Origin: Chromera velia
Taxonomy: Eukaryota > Sar > Chromeraceae
Assembly: GCA_018398765.1 (NCBI GenBank)
Contig: JAHBMJ010000208.1
Location: 1-28,426 of the forward strand
DNA length: 28,426 nt
Direction of reading: 5' to 3'
Positions 1 to 10,438 of the stretch are shown one piece after another. The position numbers and the translations under genes are program-made. Positions within the stretch are counted from its first letter, which is position 1, and each line of letters opens with the position of its first letter. Below the pieces are notes generated by a model. The model was not told the origin of the DNA, searched no databases, and was given only the letters and a program-made list of their open reading frames with translations.

Positions 1-1006
1 TTTCCCGTGTCCTCTTTTCTTCCACTTACTTGCCTGGTCTCTCCACTTGTTTGACTTCTCTTTCCCGTGTCCTCTTTTCTTCCACTTACTTGCCTGGTCT
101 CTCCACTTGTTTGACTTCTCTTTCCCGTGTCCTCTTTTCTTCCACTTACTTGCCTGGTCTCTCCACTTGTTTGACTTCTCTTTCCCGTGTCCTCTTTTCT
201 TCCACTTACTTGCCTGGTCTCTCCACTTGTTTGACTTCTCTTTCCCGTGTCCTCTTTTCTTCCACTTACTTGCCTGGTCTCTCCACTTGTTTGACTTCTC
301 TTTCCCGTGTCCTCTTTTCTTCCACTTACTTGCCTGGTCTCTCCACTTGTTTGACTTCTCTTTCCCGTGTCCTCTTTTCTTCCACTTACTTGCCTGGTCT
401 CTCCACTTGTTTGACTTCTCTTTCCCGTGTCCTCTTTTCTTCCACTTACTTGCCTGGTCTCTCCACTTGTTTGACTTCTCTTTCCCGTGTCCTCTTTTCT
501 TCCACTTACTTGCCTGGTCTCTCCACTTGTTTGACTTCTCTTTCCCGTGTCCTCTTTTCTTCCACTTACTTGCCTGGTCTCTCCACTTGTTTGACTTCTC
601 TTTCCCGTGTCCTCTTTTCTTCCACTTACTTGCCTGGTCTCTCCACTTGTTTGACTTCTCTTTCCCGTGTCCTCTTTTCTTCCACTTACTTGCCTGGTCT
701 CTCCACTTGTTTGACTTCTCTTTCCCGTGTCCTCTTTTCTTCCACTTACTTGCCTGGTCTCTCCACTTGTTTGACTTCTCTTTCCCGTGTCCTCTTTTCT
801 TCCACTTACTTGCCTGGTCTCTCCACTTGTTTGACTTCTCTTTCCCGTGTCCTCTTTTCTTCCACTTACTTGCCTGGTCTCTCCACTTGTTTGACTTCTC
901 TTTCCCGTGTCCTCTTTTCTTCCACTTACTTGCCTGGTCTCTCCACTTGTTTGACTTCTCTTTCCCGTGTCCTCTTTTCTTCCACTTACTTGCCTGGTCT
1001 CTCCAC
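1..1006 (+). repeat. 60-bp perfect minisatellite within an intron
   Basis: Sixteen complete 60-bp units (each starting tttcccgtgtcctcttttct) are followed by a 46-nt partial unit. The units look identical to one another base for base. The array runs off the left edge, so its full length is unknown. The unit is pyrimidine-rich on the + strand and lies in the intron upstream of the first visible V-ATPase subunit a exon. Where the other units read ctccacTTG, the last one reads ctccacAGG, which makes the 3' splice site. Because 60 is divisible by 3, the array stays open in two frames and gives long artefactual reading frames. Confidence 0.97.
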
Positions 1007-1008
1007 AG

Positions 1009-1675
1009 GCAAGACGTGCCTTCGAGATGCACATCCACAGAGAAGTGGGGTCTCTGGTGCGACCTCCGAGGAGTGAAGCCTCAAGTCTCCTCGAGGAGTG
1101 GAGACGCTTCATCGCGAAGGAGAAGGCTGTCGTTGCCATGCTCAATAGATTTGAGGGTCAGAAGGTGGCAGGACATTTTTCTTTCTGAAGCCGATCGATC
1201 GATGCTGCATGTCGAGGAAGTTGATCACAGCGGTTTGGAGCGGATCCCACTTCGGGTCTACTTTCAGCTAACCTTTTTCCCTCTGCAGTCCCAATTAATG
1301 AACATTATGATTTCGGCCCAAGGAAGACCGTCGAGAGTCCTGCAATGCAGAAAAGATCGAAAAATGTTTTGTGTCACTGGAAGCCGGTGCCCCGTTTTTT
1401 CTCTTCTCTGGATGGGAAGACTGGTGCGTCCACTCTCTCTCTCACATGGAAATTGTTGATAGACCTCTTTTTCTCGTCGCTCTTGTTCCTTCTTTCTCTC
1501 CAGGTGACGTCACTCTCCGAGCAGGCTGCTGGTTCCCCACCGCCGAGTTGGAGACGATCCAGCAGAGACTGGCTCTCCAAGCCTCCAGACTCCATGCGTC
1601 TGCATTTCTGGCAAGCGACGGGAAACCAATCACACACGCCACGGGGGGAGATGCGGATCCTCCATCGTTCATCAA
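1009..1675 (+). CDS. V-ATPase subunit a, first two visible exons (cytosolic domain end)
   Basis: Exon 1009-1156 encodes a segment containing [20 protein letters not shown]. It matches the family's W-x(n)-KEKAVY-x-TLN-x-F helix near the end of the N-terminal cytosolic domain. Exon 1504-1675 begins [19 protein letters not shown], the counterpart of the conserved LIAEGWCP segment, here about three residues shorter. It ends at DPPSFIK, which joins to [16 protein letters not shown] in the next exon, as in PPTYFxTNKFTxAFQ. Both introns start with GTCAGA (1157 and 1676). This part mediates contacts with V1 peripheral stalk subunits in known V-ATPases. Confidence 0.88.
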
Positions 1676-4600
1676 GTCAGACTGGGTGCACTTGAGAATA
1701 TGCAGACATGGGGGGATTCAGAAACAGAGGAGTGCTGTTTGTCAGGGTGTCTCTCTGTCCGGTTCGGATTGCTTGTTTGGGTCTCCTTCTTTTTCCCAGC
1801 CTGCGCTCTGTGCTGTTGTTGGATGCTCATGGAAAACACAAGACAAGTACGTCTCTTTGTGTGTCTCTTCCTTGATCCTGCTGTATTCATTCTGTCTGTT
1901 TTATTTGCTCCTTCCCTTCCACCCTCTGTTTGAATCCAGGCGCAACGAGTTCACCTGGGCCTTCCAGGAACTTGTTGACACCTATGGGACATGCAGGTGA
2001 GTTGGCGTGTTGGTGGGTGGGGGTGTGCGACAAGAGAACAGGAGGCGTGAGTTGCGTTTCTCGAGTGGGTTTGTACAGGATGGTGCTTGGATGGGGTGGA
2101 AAGGATTCCTCGGTGCTCGTGCCCCCATCTTTCTTGGGGGGGAAGAAATGACCGCAGCAGGGATGCCAAAAAAGAAACAGGGAGCCTAGAGTTATTCTGG
2201 GAAGTGAACACTTGAACACGTGTTTTGTGCTTTTCTTCACTTGTTCCTGTTTGTGCTATCATGTTGGAGGTACTTCAGATACCAAGAAGCCAACCCTGGC
2301 GTCCTGACTTGCGTGACGTTTCCCTTTCTGTTCGGGATCATGTACGGGGACATCGGGCACGGGTCCATCCTTCTTGCTTTCGGTTGGTTGGTTGGTCAGA
2401 GAGGGGGGGGGAACAGTCACGCTGTCAGGCAGTGGGCTGCTCAGCTAGGGGTGGGTGGGTGAGCTCTGGATCAGTGGGGAAGTTTTGCTGGAAGAAGACA
2501 GTAGTCTGATTTGGTGTCAGTGTGCCTCGATGTCCCTCTCCAGATGTCTGTGCGTGTTTTTGTTCTTCGTGGACTCCCTGTCTCCCCATCAATCGTTCTC
2601 CCTCTCCCTCCAATACCCTTTTTTCGACACTGCGTTCTTCTCACTTGTTCCCTCCCTCCCCTGTCCCTCCCTGCAAGCAGGAATCTATTTGATGTTGAAC
2701 TCCAAAAGCCTGAAACAACAGGGGGGGGCTATGGCTGACATGGCAGCTGCAAGGTTCGCCCTCTGTTGGCCTTTTTTCTCTTTTGTTGATTTTTTTGCTT
2801 CTTTTCTTGCTTGCGGTGCCCCCTCTTACTGGTCTCCTGTTCGGAAAGACTGACGTGGGCTTTCTTGTTGGCGGCCCTCTTTTTCATTCAGAGGCCTCTT
2901 CTGTGCCGACATGCGTGTTTGTGTGGGTTGGGTGCGTCCTGTATCTGCTTGTCTGTGTGGGTCTGTGCCAATCCACGTCTTTCCATATCATCTCTCTGTG
3001 TCTCATACCTGTACATATGCATATCTGTGTGTGCATGCGTCTGTTTTTGTGTGTGCAGGTACATGCTGACGATGATGGGGGCGTTTGCCGTCTACGCAGG
3101 GTTCATGTACAACGAGTTCATGGCGATCGGGATCAACCTCTTCGGGTCGCAGTGGACAACAGATCCCAAAAATCCGGAGGACGTGAGTGGAAGAAGGGAG
3201 GGGCCGGTGTGACAGACAGCTTTCTTGACGGATGTGTGGGGCGTAGGCTGTTGGTGTTTCCTTGCGCGATGCTATCGTAATGGAGCAAGGTAACGATCCT
3301 TTTTTGATGAGGCACTGTCTGATGAGTCTTCCTTCTAGCTGCACCGTAAACCCCTTTCTCGTCGTTTCTGCCTTCCTTCCGTGTATTCTCTCTGTCTGCA
3401 GATGTTCCGGAAAGGGGGGCCCTACGTGTTCGGTCTCGACCCTGCGTGGAAGGGGGCGACGAACGAACTCGTTTTTTTGAATTCCTTCAAGATGAAATTC
3501 TCAGTCATTGTCAGTGAGTCAGTCAGTCAGTCAGTCAGCAAGTCAGTCAACCAATGCCTGGCAACAAAAAGAGGGGCGGGGGCTGAAGCTGAGGGATGAG
3601 CAGATGGGAGAAGTCACATTGGACTTCACCCATGGAAACGAAAAGTGAAAGGAGTTCCCGTCTCCGTGCTGAGACGTGATGCTCCGAAGCAGCGAGGGCT
3701 CATCCATGCATACTGATTGATGGTTGCCTTTCGAGGAAGTCAATTAATTCGCTGTTTTTGCTCCTATCCCATATTCGTTAGAGTTTTCCTCTACGTGTTT
3801 GAGGCAGCGGCTTGTGTGCCCTGTGCGTGCTGGTGTGAGAGATCCGTGCAGGTGGGTGTTGCGCAAATGACGGTGGGAGTCTTCTTGAAGGGGGGAAACA
3901 CGTTGCACGCAAGATCGGTGCTCGACTTCGTGTTCGAGTTTCTTCCACAAATAACTTTCATGACCTGTCTGTTTGGGTCAGTCTCGCTGCCCCGGTGTTT
4001 GTGTGCTTGTATGCCTCTCTCTTCTTGTTCGTCTCTCTCTTCTTGTGCGTCTCTCTCTTCTTGTGTCTCTCTCTCTTTTTGAGTGTCTCTCATTGACTTC
4101 CTATACTTTTTGTGTTTGCTTCCGTCCCGATGACTTCCTCTGCTTCCTGAATCCCCAAAAAACCTGCGTTCAACACAGTCGCGCCAGGTCCTTTTTTCAC
4201 CCGCTTTGCCAGCTCTGCTATCTCTCTCATTTTCTCCATCAGAATTTGTGGTCCTAAACAACAAAGAGAAATGAAGAAAGAAGAAAAGAAAATATCAAGC
4301 TTCCACTCTTCCGCGGGTGCTGTCGGGGCTTCGTCGGAGCTCAGAAAAAACCTCATGAAGCAGACATGTCGGAGGGTAATGTGGCACATTCCTTCTTCCA
4401 CCAGTGCACCAACGCTGCATGAATACACGCGTGGATGCATGAGTCCCTACCTGTCTGCACACATGCAGGTACATGGACTTTCTGATTGTGTACAAGTGGC
4501 TCCAGTCAACTGATGACCCGAATGCGAAGTTCCCTGGTGGGTCGGGGAAGGATGATGGGGAGAAGAGGGGAGAGCTGTGAGGGTGGTTTCTGGCCCTATC

Positions 4601-6657
4601 CGGCTCTCTTTCATTCTCTCTTTCTATCTTTCTGTATGAGGGGATGGATTCCCGGGGGGCTGCCTTTTGTGTTCTGTGTCCCCTCTCTTGTCTGTTTTGG
4701 TGCACAGAGACATTGGAAAAGCGATAAATGCAAAAAGCGTCCTTCTGCCAAACAATCGAAAATCCCTCTTTCCTCTTCCGTTCTGATTGCATGAACGCAT
4801 GAGTGCATGAACGCATGAGTGCATGCATGATGGAGTGCAGCCCTGATCCAGTCGATGATCAACATGGTCCTCGTGAAGCCTGTCGATCCAGAGAATCAAC
4901 TGATACCGAATCAGGGAGCAATTCAATCAGTCAGTCAGGCAGGCAGGCAGTCAGGCAGAAAATTCTTTTGTCCTTTAGTCCGCCTGGCTCGATGTCGATT
5001 TTGCGAGAGAAGGGACTCGAGCTTGGGGCGTTTTGTGTTTCTTCTTCCTCAGCCTGGATTTCTGGGCGACAGACCACCCATTGGTACGTCTGCCTGCCCG
5101 TCCGCCCCTCTTTTTTCTGTCCCCCACCGCCGTTCGTTTCTTCCAGTGAGCATGTGTGCGTGTGTCCTCCCTCACCCCTTCTCTTTCTCTGTGCAGTGGT
5201 TACTGCTGGCTGCTGTGTGTGCCGTCCCGATTATGCTCTTCCCCAAGCCGATCATCTTGCTGATTGCCCATTCGGTAAAGCAGAGAGGAGAACGAGGAGG
5301 GGGAAGGAGGGAACCCAGGGGGGAGGGGGACGAGGGTGAGTTCGGAAGGGGGGGAGGGATGGAGGGGGCAATCTGAAATTCGAGGTCAAACGAAGAGGCA
5401 GGCCGAGAGGAGAAATAAGGAAGCGGGGTGTTTACTCGTTCATTAGTTCTTGCGTCCGACGGCACTTCTTGGACGCTCTGTCGGTCTGCCTCTCCTCCTT
5501 CATTCAGACTGTCTGTCAGCCCGTCTGTCTAGCTGAGTGAATCCGCGAAACACCACCCCACTGAGTCCCTCATTTGGTTGTCGACAACAGGTTGGAGCTG
5601 TCCCTTTTTGTGTGTGTGCCTCTGGAAAAAAGTTCTGTGGATACCCATTTTCCACTGAATGCCTCTTTCGTCGCGAATCTGATCTCAGCAAATTGACTTG
5701 TGCATTCTTTTCTGGTTGTCCTGTACCTGCAGGGGGGGGTGCCTATCACAGGCTTGAAGAGGGGGCTGCGGGAGGGGGCGCGCGTGTGCACCCTGAGGCG
5801 CCGTCTGCAGCCAGTGGGGGCCCTCGGGGGGGGGCGGTGGGGGCTCATGTCACTGCCCATGGGGGGGAAGGGGGGGAGGTGGTTGGGGGGGAACACGGGG
5901 AAGAGGGAGAGGAGTTTGAGTTTGGGGAGATATTCATTCATCAGGTCAGCAGCTTGGGGGAGAATTAAGGCGGCTCTCTGACAGAATGCACACTCACGCA
6001 CGCACACACACAAATATTTATGTCGAAATGCGGACTCCCTTTTCTCAACCTCGGGTTGATGCGCCATGTTGCTGGTCTTGGAGAATCAGATGAGTGAGTG
6101 CACAGGTGGACACACGCCCGTGCAGCCTGCATGCGGTCCTTCGAGAAACAGATCTTGTATGAGAGGACATGTTGGCTGGCTGTACAAATAGGGAGAGGAA
6201 TCACAGAGAGCTGTGTGAGGTTCGGATTGATGCCCCTCTTGGAACGCGTGTGCGTGTTGGCGTTCGTCGACAGGTGTGCGTGGAAGAGGGTGTGCCTCTA
6301 TGATTCGTCCGTGCAATTTGGGTGCGAGAGGAAGACAGTCTGTGTTTTCAGTACAGCTTTGCCGAGCATCTCTCTGTCTGTTTCTGCGTGCAGGTGATTG
6401 AGACGATCGAATTTGTTCTGGGTACAGTTTCCAACACGGCGTCCTACCTTCGTCTCTGGGCCCTCTCGCTTGCACACCAACAGCTCTCTCTGGTGTTCTT
6501 CGACAAGTGCGTGGGGGCAGCCATGTCGATGCCTGACTCCATCCTCAAACCTCTGGCGGTCAGTAATCGACAGCTAGGCAGTTTCTTGGCTCGGGCTGGC
6601 CAAAAAAGGGGAGAACAAAAGCGGGGATCAAGAAGGATAGGGGTGTGCGGCCTTCGC

Positions 6658-6691
<34 letters not shown>

Positions 6692-7479
6692 CGTGCGCGC
6701 GCGCGAGATAGATAGATAGATAGATAGATAGAAAGATAGATAGAGGGCGAGAGGATTGCCTTTCCGCGATGTCCTCTTCTATCCGTCGTGCTGTGATCTG
6801 GTTGCACCAAACTGCGAAGCGCGCGTGCAGTGTTTATCTTCATCCTCTTTTTTCTGTGGGAGAAGACAAACATGGATCATTCTCATGTCTGCAGCTCGAT
6901 GTTGTTCTTGAGTTACCGACGAATCCTAATTGGTCTCTTTGAAGTGATTCCCACGTGTGGATGCTTTTGCCATCGATCTGTTTGCAGATCTACGTGGCTT
7001 TCGCAATCTTCATGGCGATCACGTTCGGTGTGCTCCTCTGTATGGATGTCCTCGAGTGCTTCCTTCATGCACTTCGGCTGCAATGGTAGGTACAGGGGCT
7101 TCCTCGGCTGTCTTTTTTGTAGTCGGGGCCCTGTTGACAAGTTATTTATGTGGCCGGTCTTCTTTAAGAGAGCTCTGTGAGAGCGCGATGCCTCTCTGTC
7201 GTCTCAAGGGGTCCTGTGGGAGTGTTTTTGGAGGAACGTCTGGGTTTGACAGGCATCGGTTGGAGGGCGTTTCGTAGCGGTTTAGAGAGAGACCTGTGCG
7301 TCCCTTCTGTTGCGTTTTTTTCGAAACGTGGCTGTGTGTTTGAATAGTAATTTCAATGCTCTTCCTGTCTGCCTGCCTGCAGGGTTGAGTTCCAGAACAA
7401 ATTCTTCAAAGCAGACGGTCACCCCTTCTCTCCATTTAAATTGGAAACAGTTCTGACGAAGAGCGACTCGGCAGACTGA
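1009..7479 (+). CDS. V-type proton ATPase V0 subunit a (116 kDa), 3' portion, 15 exons
   Basis: This is the membrane-embedded stator of the V0 sector, which carries protons through two half-channels beside the c-ring. Exons from family alignment and phase matching: 1009-1156, 1504-1675, 1940-1996, 2279-2382, 2681-2753, 3059-3182, 3402-3509, 3852-3976, 4469-4536, 4841-4929, 5197-5335, 5733-5944, 6394-6558, 6988-7085, 7383-7479. They sum to 1779 nt, which is 592 codons plus TGA, with every junction phase consistent. Diagnostic motifs include [59 protein letters not shown] and HALRLQWVEFQNKF. The family is about 800-900 aa, so the cytosolic N-terminal part lies left of the window. Residue numbers used here count from the first visible codon. 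The end of the fourth exon is ambiguous (2382 or, in frame, 2394). No paralogue type can be assigned. Confidence 0.95.
3402..4929 (+). CDS. V-ATPase subunit a, mid-membrane exons
   Basis: Four exons (3402-3509, 3852-3976, 4469-4536, 4841-4929) cover the middle transmembrane segments. The first encodes [20 protein letters not shown] and [16 protein letters not shown]. The second continues directly as [10 protein letters not shown] and ends [14 protein letters not shown]. The third encodes [10 protein letters not shown], and the fourth [14 protein letters not shown] to NQGAIQS. The join KMKFSVI to VGVAQM reproduces the spacing of the family motif KMKMSVILGIIHM. This places the 5' splice site at 3510 rather than at any of the GT dinucleotides just downstream. 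Confidence 0.9.
5197..5944 (+). CDS. V-ATPase subunit a, TM exon plus Gly/Glu-rich cytosolic loop
   Basis: Exon 5197-5335 encodes a transmembrane segment ([20 protein letters not shown]) followed by a basic Arg/Gly tail. Exon 5733-5944 encodes a Gly/Ala/Glu-rich loop ending [12 protein letters not shown], equivalent to EVFDFGDTMVHQ in animal subunits. Phase matching rejects a donor at 5275 (phase 0) and selects GTGAGT at 5336 (phase 1), so the Arg/Gly tail is translated. The loop between the last TM residue and the conserved acidic EFGE motif is about 70-80 residues. Known subunits also have a variable loop here, but its composition in this gene is extreme. Confidence 0.82.
6394..7479 (+). 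CDS. V-ATPase subunit a, proton-channel exons and C-terminus
   Basis: Exon 6394-6558 encodes [16 protein letters not shown]. Its Arg (residue 493 of the visible protein) matches yeast Vph1 R735, the essential channel arginine, and His501 matches H743. Exon 6988-7085 encodes [14 protein letters not shown], in which Arg558 matches Vph1 R799 and Asp548 sits where Vph1 has E789. The last exon, 7383-7479, encodes [20 protein letters not shown], a short tail and TGA. The final TM helices carry the cytosol-to-lumen half-channels in known structures. Confidence 0.95.
6659..6745 (+). repeat. (TG)n then (GATA)n microsatellites in intron
   Basis: A TG dinucleotide tract (about 6659-6690) grades into CG-rich steps and then a GATA/TAGA tetranucleotide run (about 6707-6745). 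All of it lies inside the V-ATPase intron 6559-6987. Confidence 0.9.
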
Positions 7480-9316
7480 GAAGAGAAGGGAGGAAGGGGG
7501 AGAGAATGTTCTCTCTCGTTCCGAGTATGAAAGGAGAGCGTGGCTCGGTGTGTGGAAATATCTAGTCAGGTGAGAAAGCCAAAAGGGACACCTGCAGAAT
7601 TCAAGCAAGAAAGTCCAAATTCTTTGCCCTATCTGTAGACGTTGATTGCTTCCTCTCTCTGGCTTCACATGAACCACATGAGGAAGTGTAGTGGCCTTTT
7701 TCTCTTTCTCTTTCTCTTTTTCTGACTGTCTCTCCAGTTTCTTCCTCTGTCTTTGTCTGTCTGTCAGCCTGTCTGTCTGTTTGTTGTAGGGAAGCAGCAA
7801 AGGCCGTCGACCAAGCTGTAAGCAACTCGGAACCTTTCACTTTGTGGTTACGAGACGTGCGCTCTCTGGGACACTCTCCTGGTCCTGTTTGTCATTCAAT
7901 GATGGTTTTCTGTTAGACGGTTCACAGGGTTGGGAAGGAAGAAGGGGAAAAGAAAGATCCTGCAGGGTGTGGGAAAGACGAAGGGAAAGAAAAACAGAAA
8001 GTAAGTAAGAAAGAAAGAGTGGCATGAAGAGAAGCGAGCAACTCAGAAGAAGCAAAAGATGTGGAGGAGGAGGAGGAGGAGGAGGCAAAGGGATCATCAA
8101 TCCAGCAAGACTGGGAGAGGAAAATAATTCATTCATTCATTCATCGGAAGTCCGATGGAACGACGATCGAAGGAGAGATTTAGTCGGAGGAGCCGGAAAA
8201 AATTGAAAACGGGCTGTCTGACTCATCTCATCAGCGAAACGCGCAAGCGAGGGATCGACAGAAAGACTTAGAGAGGGGACCTCCGAAAGCCGTAGAAAAG
8301 AAAGTATGCCTTTCTTCTTGTTTGCGGTTTTTTTCATCAATTCCAACACATTGGAGAAAATGAGTCAATCCGGTGGGAGAATTACCAAAACAGGAAATAA
8401 ATCTGTGGGCGGGCGAGGGCCTGCACAGCACAGCACAGCACAGCACAGCCAGACCAAACGAATGACGACGGTGTGTGTGGGGAAAGAAAAAGGGAAAAAC
8501 GGACACCTGGCAATGACAGACTCCCAACCGTGCTTTGAGGTAGCACCTCAACCTCATTGAATGATCGTGGTAGAGTCAATTCAGAGATCGAGCCTGAATG
8601 GGCAGCTGAGGAAAAGAGGTTCCAGCAGAAAGCGACGGGGGTGAGGTCGTATCTAGGAAATTAGATCTTTCTCTCTTCAAGTTCTCCTGGCATGTAGAAC
8701 TGTAGAGCTTTTTTCATCTCAATTGATCTTAATACGCCGGACAGATCTTTTCGAGGCCTTTCATCTTGTTCCATCGTTTTTTATTGTACACAATGTCTTC
8801 AACGGTCTGTCTTTTCGTCGTCTCTCTACCTTGCTGATTTTTCGTTGTTTGATTCCTCTCGCGTGTTCTATCTAGCCATCGATCGCCACAGCGACTTCCG
8901 CACTGCTTGCCAGTGCTCAAGCTGCCCCTTCTGTTCATAATTTCTGGAAACGTTTGGTCAACAGTGTGATCAATTACGTGAAGAATTGGTTCTTTTATAC
9001 TCTATGAATTTCTCGGCCGGGGTTTTTCAAGAGTATATACTGTAACGTATATTACCTGGCGAATTACTAACAGTTCAATCGCTAGAGCTTTATGAGGTTT
9101 GAATGCTAAATTGAAGCAATGCTGATGTTGTCATTGAAATTATTTTTTCTAGCACTTTTTCATAGTCTAACTATACTATGGTATCAATTAAATTCAATTA
9201 ATTTCTAGATTAATTTTGAATAAAATTCTGTATAGAATAAATTACTTTCAGTTTAGTAAGACGGGGTTGGCAGTCTAGTTAGCCAGAGCCAAGGAGCCTA
9301 AGAAATGATTTACCGC
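7480..9316. other. Intergenic: 3' flank of V-ATPase gene, no gene recognised
   Basis: I see no supported coding region. The stretch holds the presumed 3' UTR (no clear AATAAA close to the stop) and several simple repeats: TTTCTC runs near 7697-7725, (GTCT)n near 7755-7780, a GGA run near 8060-8085, ATTC near 8127-8145, and a CAGCA pentamer run near 8424-8449. Composition turns markedly AT-rich from about 8960. Confidence 0.7.
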
Positions 9317-9324
9317 CGAGTTAT

Positions 9325-9763
9325 TAGTGATCAGATTTGATTTGAGCTTCAAGCTTAAATCTGACCAAATTTGAAGTAGATTTGAGGTTGAAGTTTAGAG
9401 CTCACTCTCGACATCACTGAAGACGACATGGCACAGTCGACACCACTAGCAAATCTTGGAAAGCCGGGTTCAAAGCCTTAGAGACAAGAAAATCACTAAA
9501 AACTAGACTAAAAGCTAAATAGCCTAAATTAAGACTCTTAAAATTAATGAGCCATTGTCAAAGCTAAGAGCTTACATAAGTTTTTATCTTAGAGTTATCC
9601 TAGAGAGTCATCTTGATTTAAGAGTTGAGTTATCCTAGAGATTTGAGGTTAAAAGGTCAGATTTGAAGTAGATTTGATAGGCCCTATCAAGCTAAAGTCT
9701 CTCAGGCCTAAGATTTGATTTAACGTTAACCCCCACTTCAAATCAAATCAAATCTGGTCACTA
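9325..9763. mobile_element. hAT-like MITE, non-autonomous (439 bp)
   Basis: The ends are inverted repeats, TAGTGAYCAGATTTGATTTG, with one mismatch over about 21 nt. They are flanked by near-identical 8-bp sequences, CGAGTTAT at 9317-9324 and CGAATTAT at 9764-9771. An 8-bp target duplication and a terminus starting TAGTG fit the hAT superfamily (8-bp TSD, TIR beginning Y-A-R-N-G). Inside, motifs of the type GTCAGATTTGAAGTAGATTT recur in both orientations (for example 9357-9365 inverted against 9656-9664), like the subterminal repeats of hAT elements. There is no transposase frame. Confidence 0.78.
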
Positions 9764-9771
9764 CGAATTAT

Positions 9772-10438
9772 ATGCACCGGCTTAATTCAATCTAAAAAAT
9801 ATTAAGCACCAATCATCATTATCATACTCTGCATTCTATATAGTATTTAGTATGATGAAGCTAGCATCTAAAAATCTAAATGAAACAGAAAGATGCAGCA
9901 CACATATAACATTTAATACAGTATATAGATAAGAATCCTGGGATATTATGGATTTAATCCGTCATTAATTGTGACTCGTATTAATAAAGTTGTGAGTCAA
10001 TTCAAAGTTTACTACGATAAGTTGTTGTGTGATTGAAGTGTTAGGCAAGTCATCTAAGAAATGTATGCCAGTAGTCCCCCCCAGCCTCCCAAAGTATTAA
10101 GAGCTACAACTACAGGAAGCCTTCAGAATAGACCAAGGGAAGTGGCGCTAGTCAGACTCTAGTGAGGCTCCAAGATAGTCTAAGTGTCTGTAGAGTCAGA
10201 GGTTAGGTTCAAGAGAGTTCAATCTATGGCGCTAAGGTTGATCGCTTATCAATCAATTTCACAGCAATATCGAGTGCAGATCTTCGCATTTTTGCTCAAG
10301 TTTGGAAGCTGGTTTCAGAAAGGCAATTCTGATGGTGTCGGACCTCCCGAGATGACCGACGACCTCGGAGGTCTTCTCGGGGAAATCTGGATTTTGATTT
10401 TTCTTACGTGATCCGATTTTGCAGATGCACCAGTCTAT
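9772..10438. other. AT-rich intergenic stretch, nothing coding seen
   Basis: No gene is supported. A near-perfect inverted repeat, GACCTCCCGAG then CTCGGAGGTC, lies at about 10341-10377 and could form a hairpin. The surrounding sequence is AT-rich and could be old transposon debris. Confidence 0.55.

Noticed and set aside
1287-1400. Possible extra V-ATPase exon after CTCTGCAG at 1286
   Set aside because: Its translation matches no part of subunit a, and the flanking exons join directly in phase with family-consistent sequence.
30-1459. Two long open frames (348 and 470 codons) with a 20-residue repeat
   Set aside because: They are the 60-bp intronic minisatellite read through. The unit is a multiple of three without stops. 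The splice acceptor at 1008 and the V-ATPase frame downstream explain the region.
5275-5280. Donor GTAAAG at 5275 for V-ATPase exon 11
   Set aside because: It ends in phase 0, but the next exon requires a phase 1 partner. GTGAGT at 5336 restores the frame.
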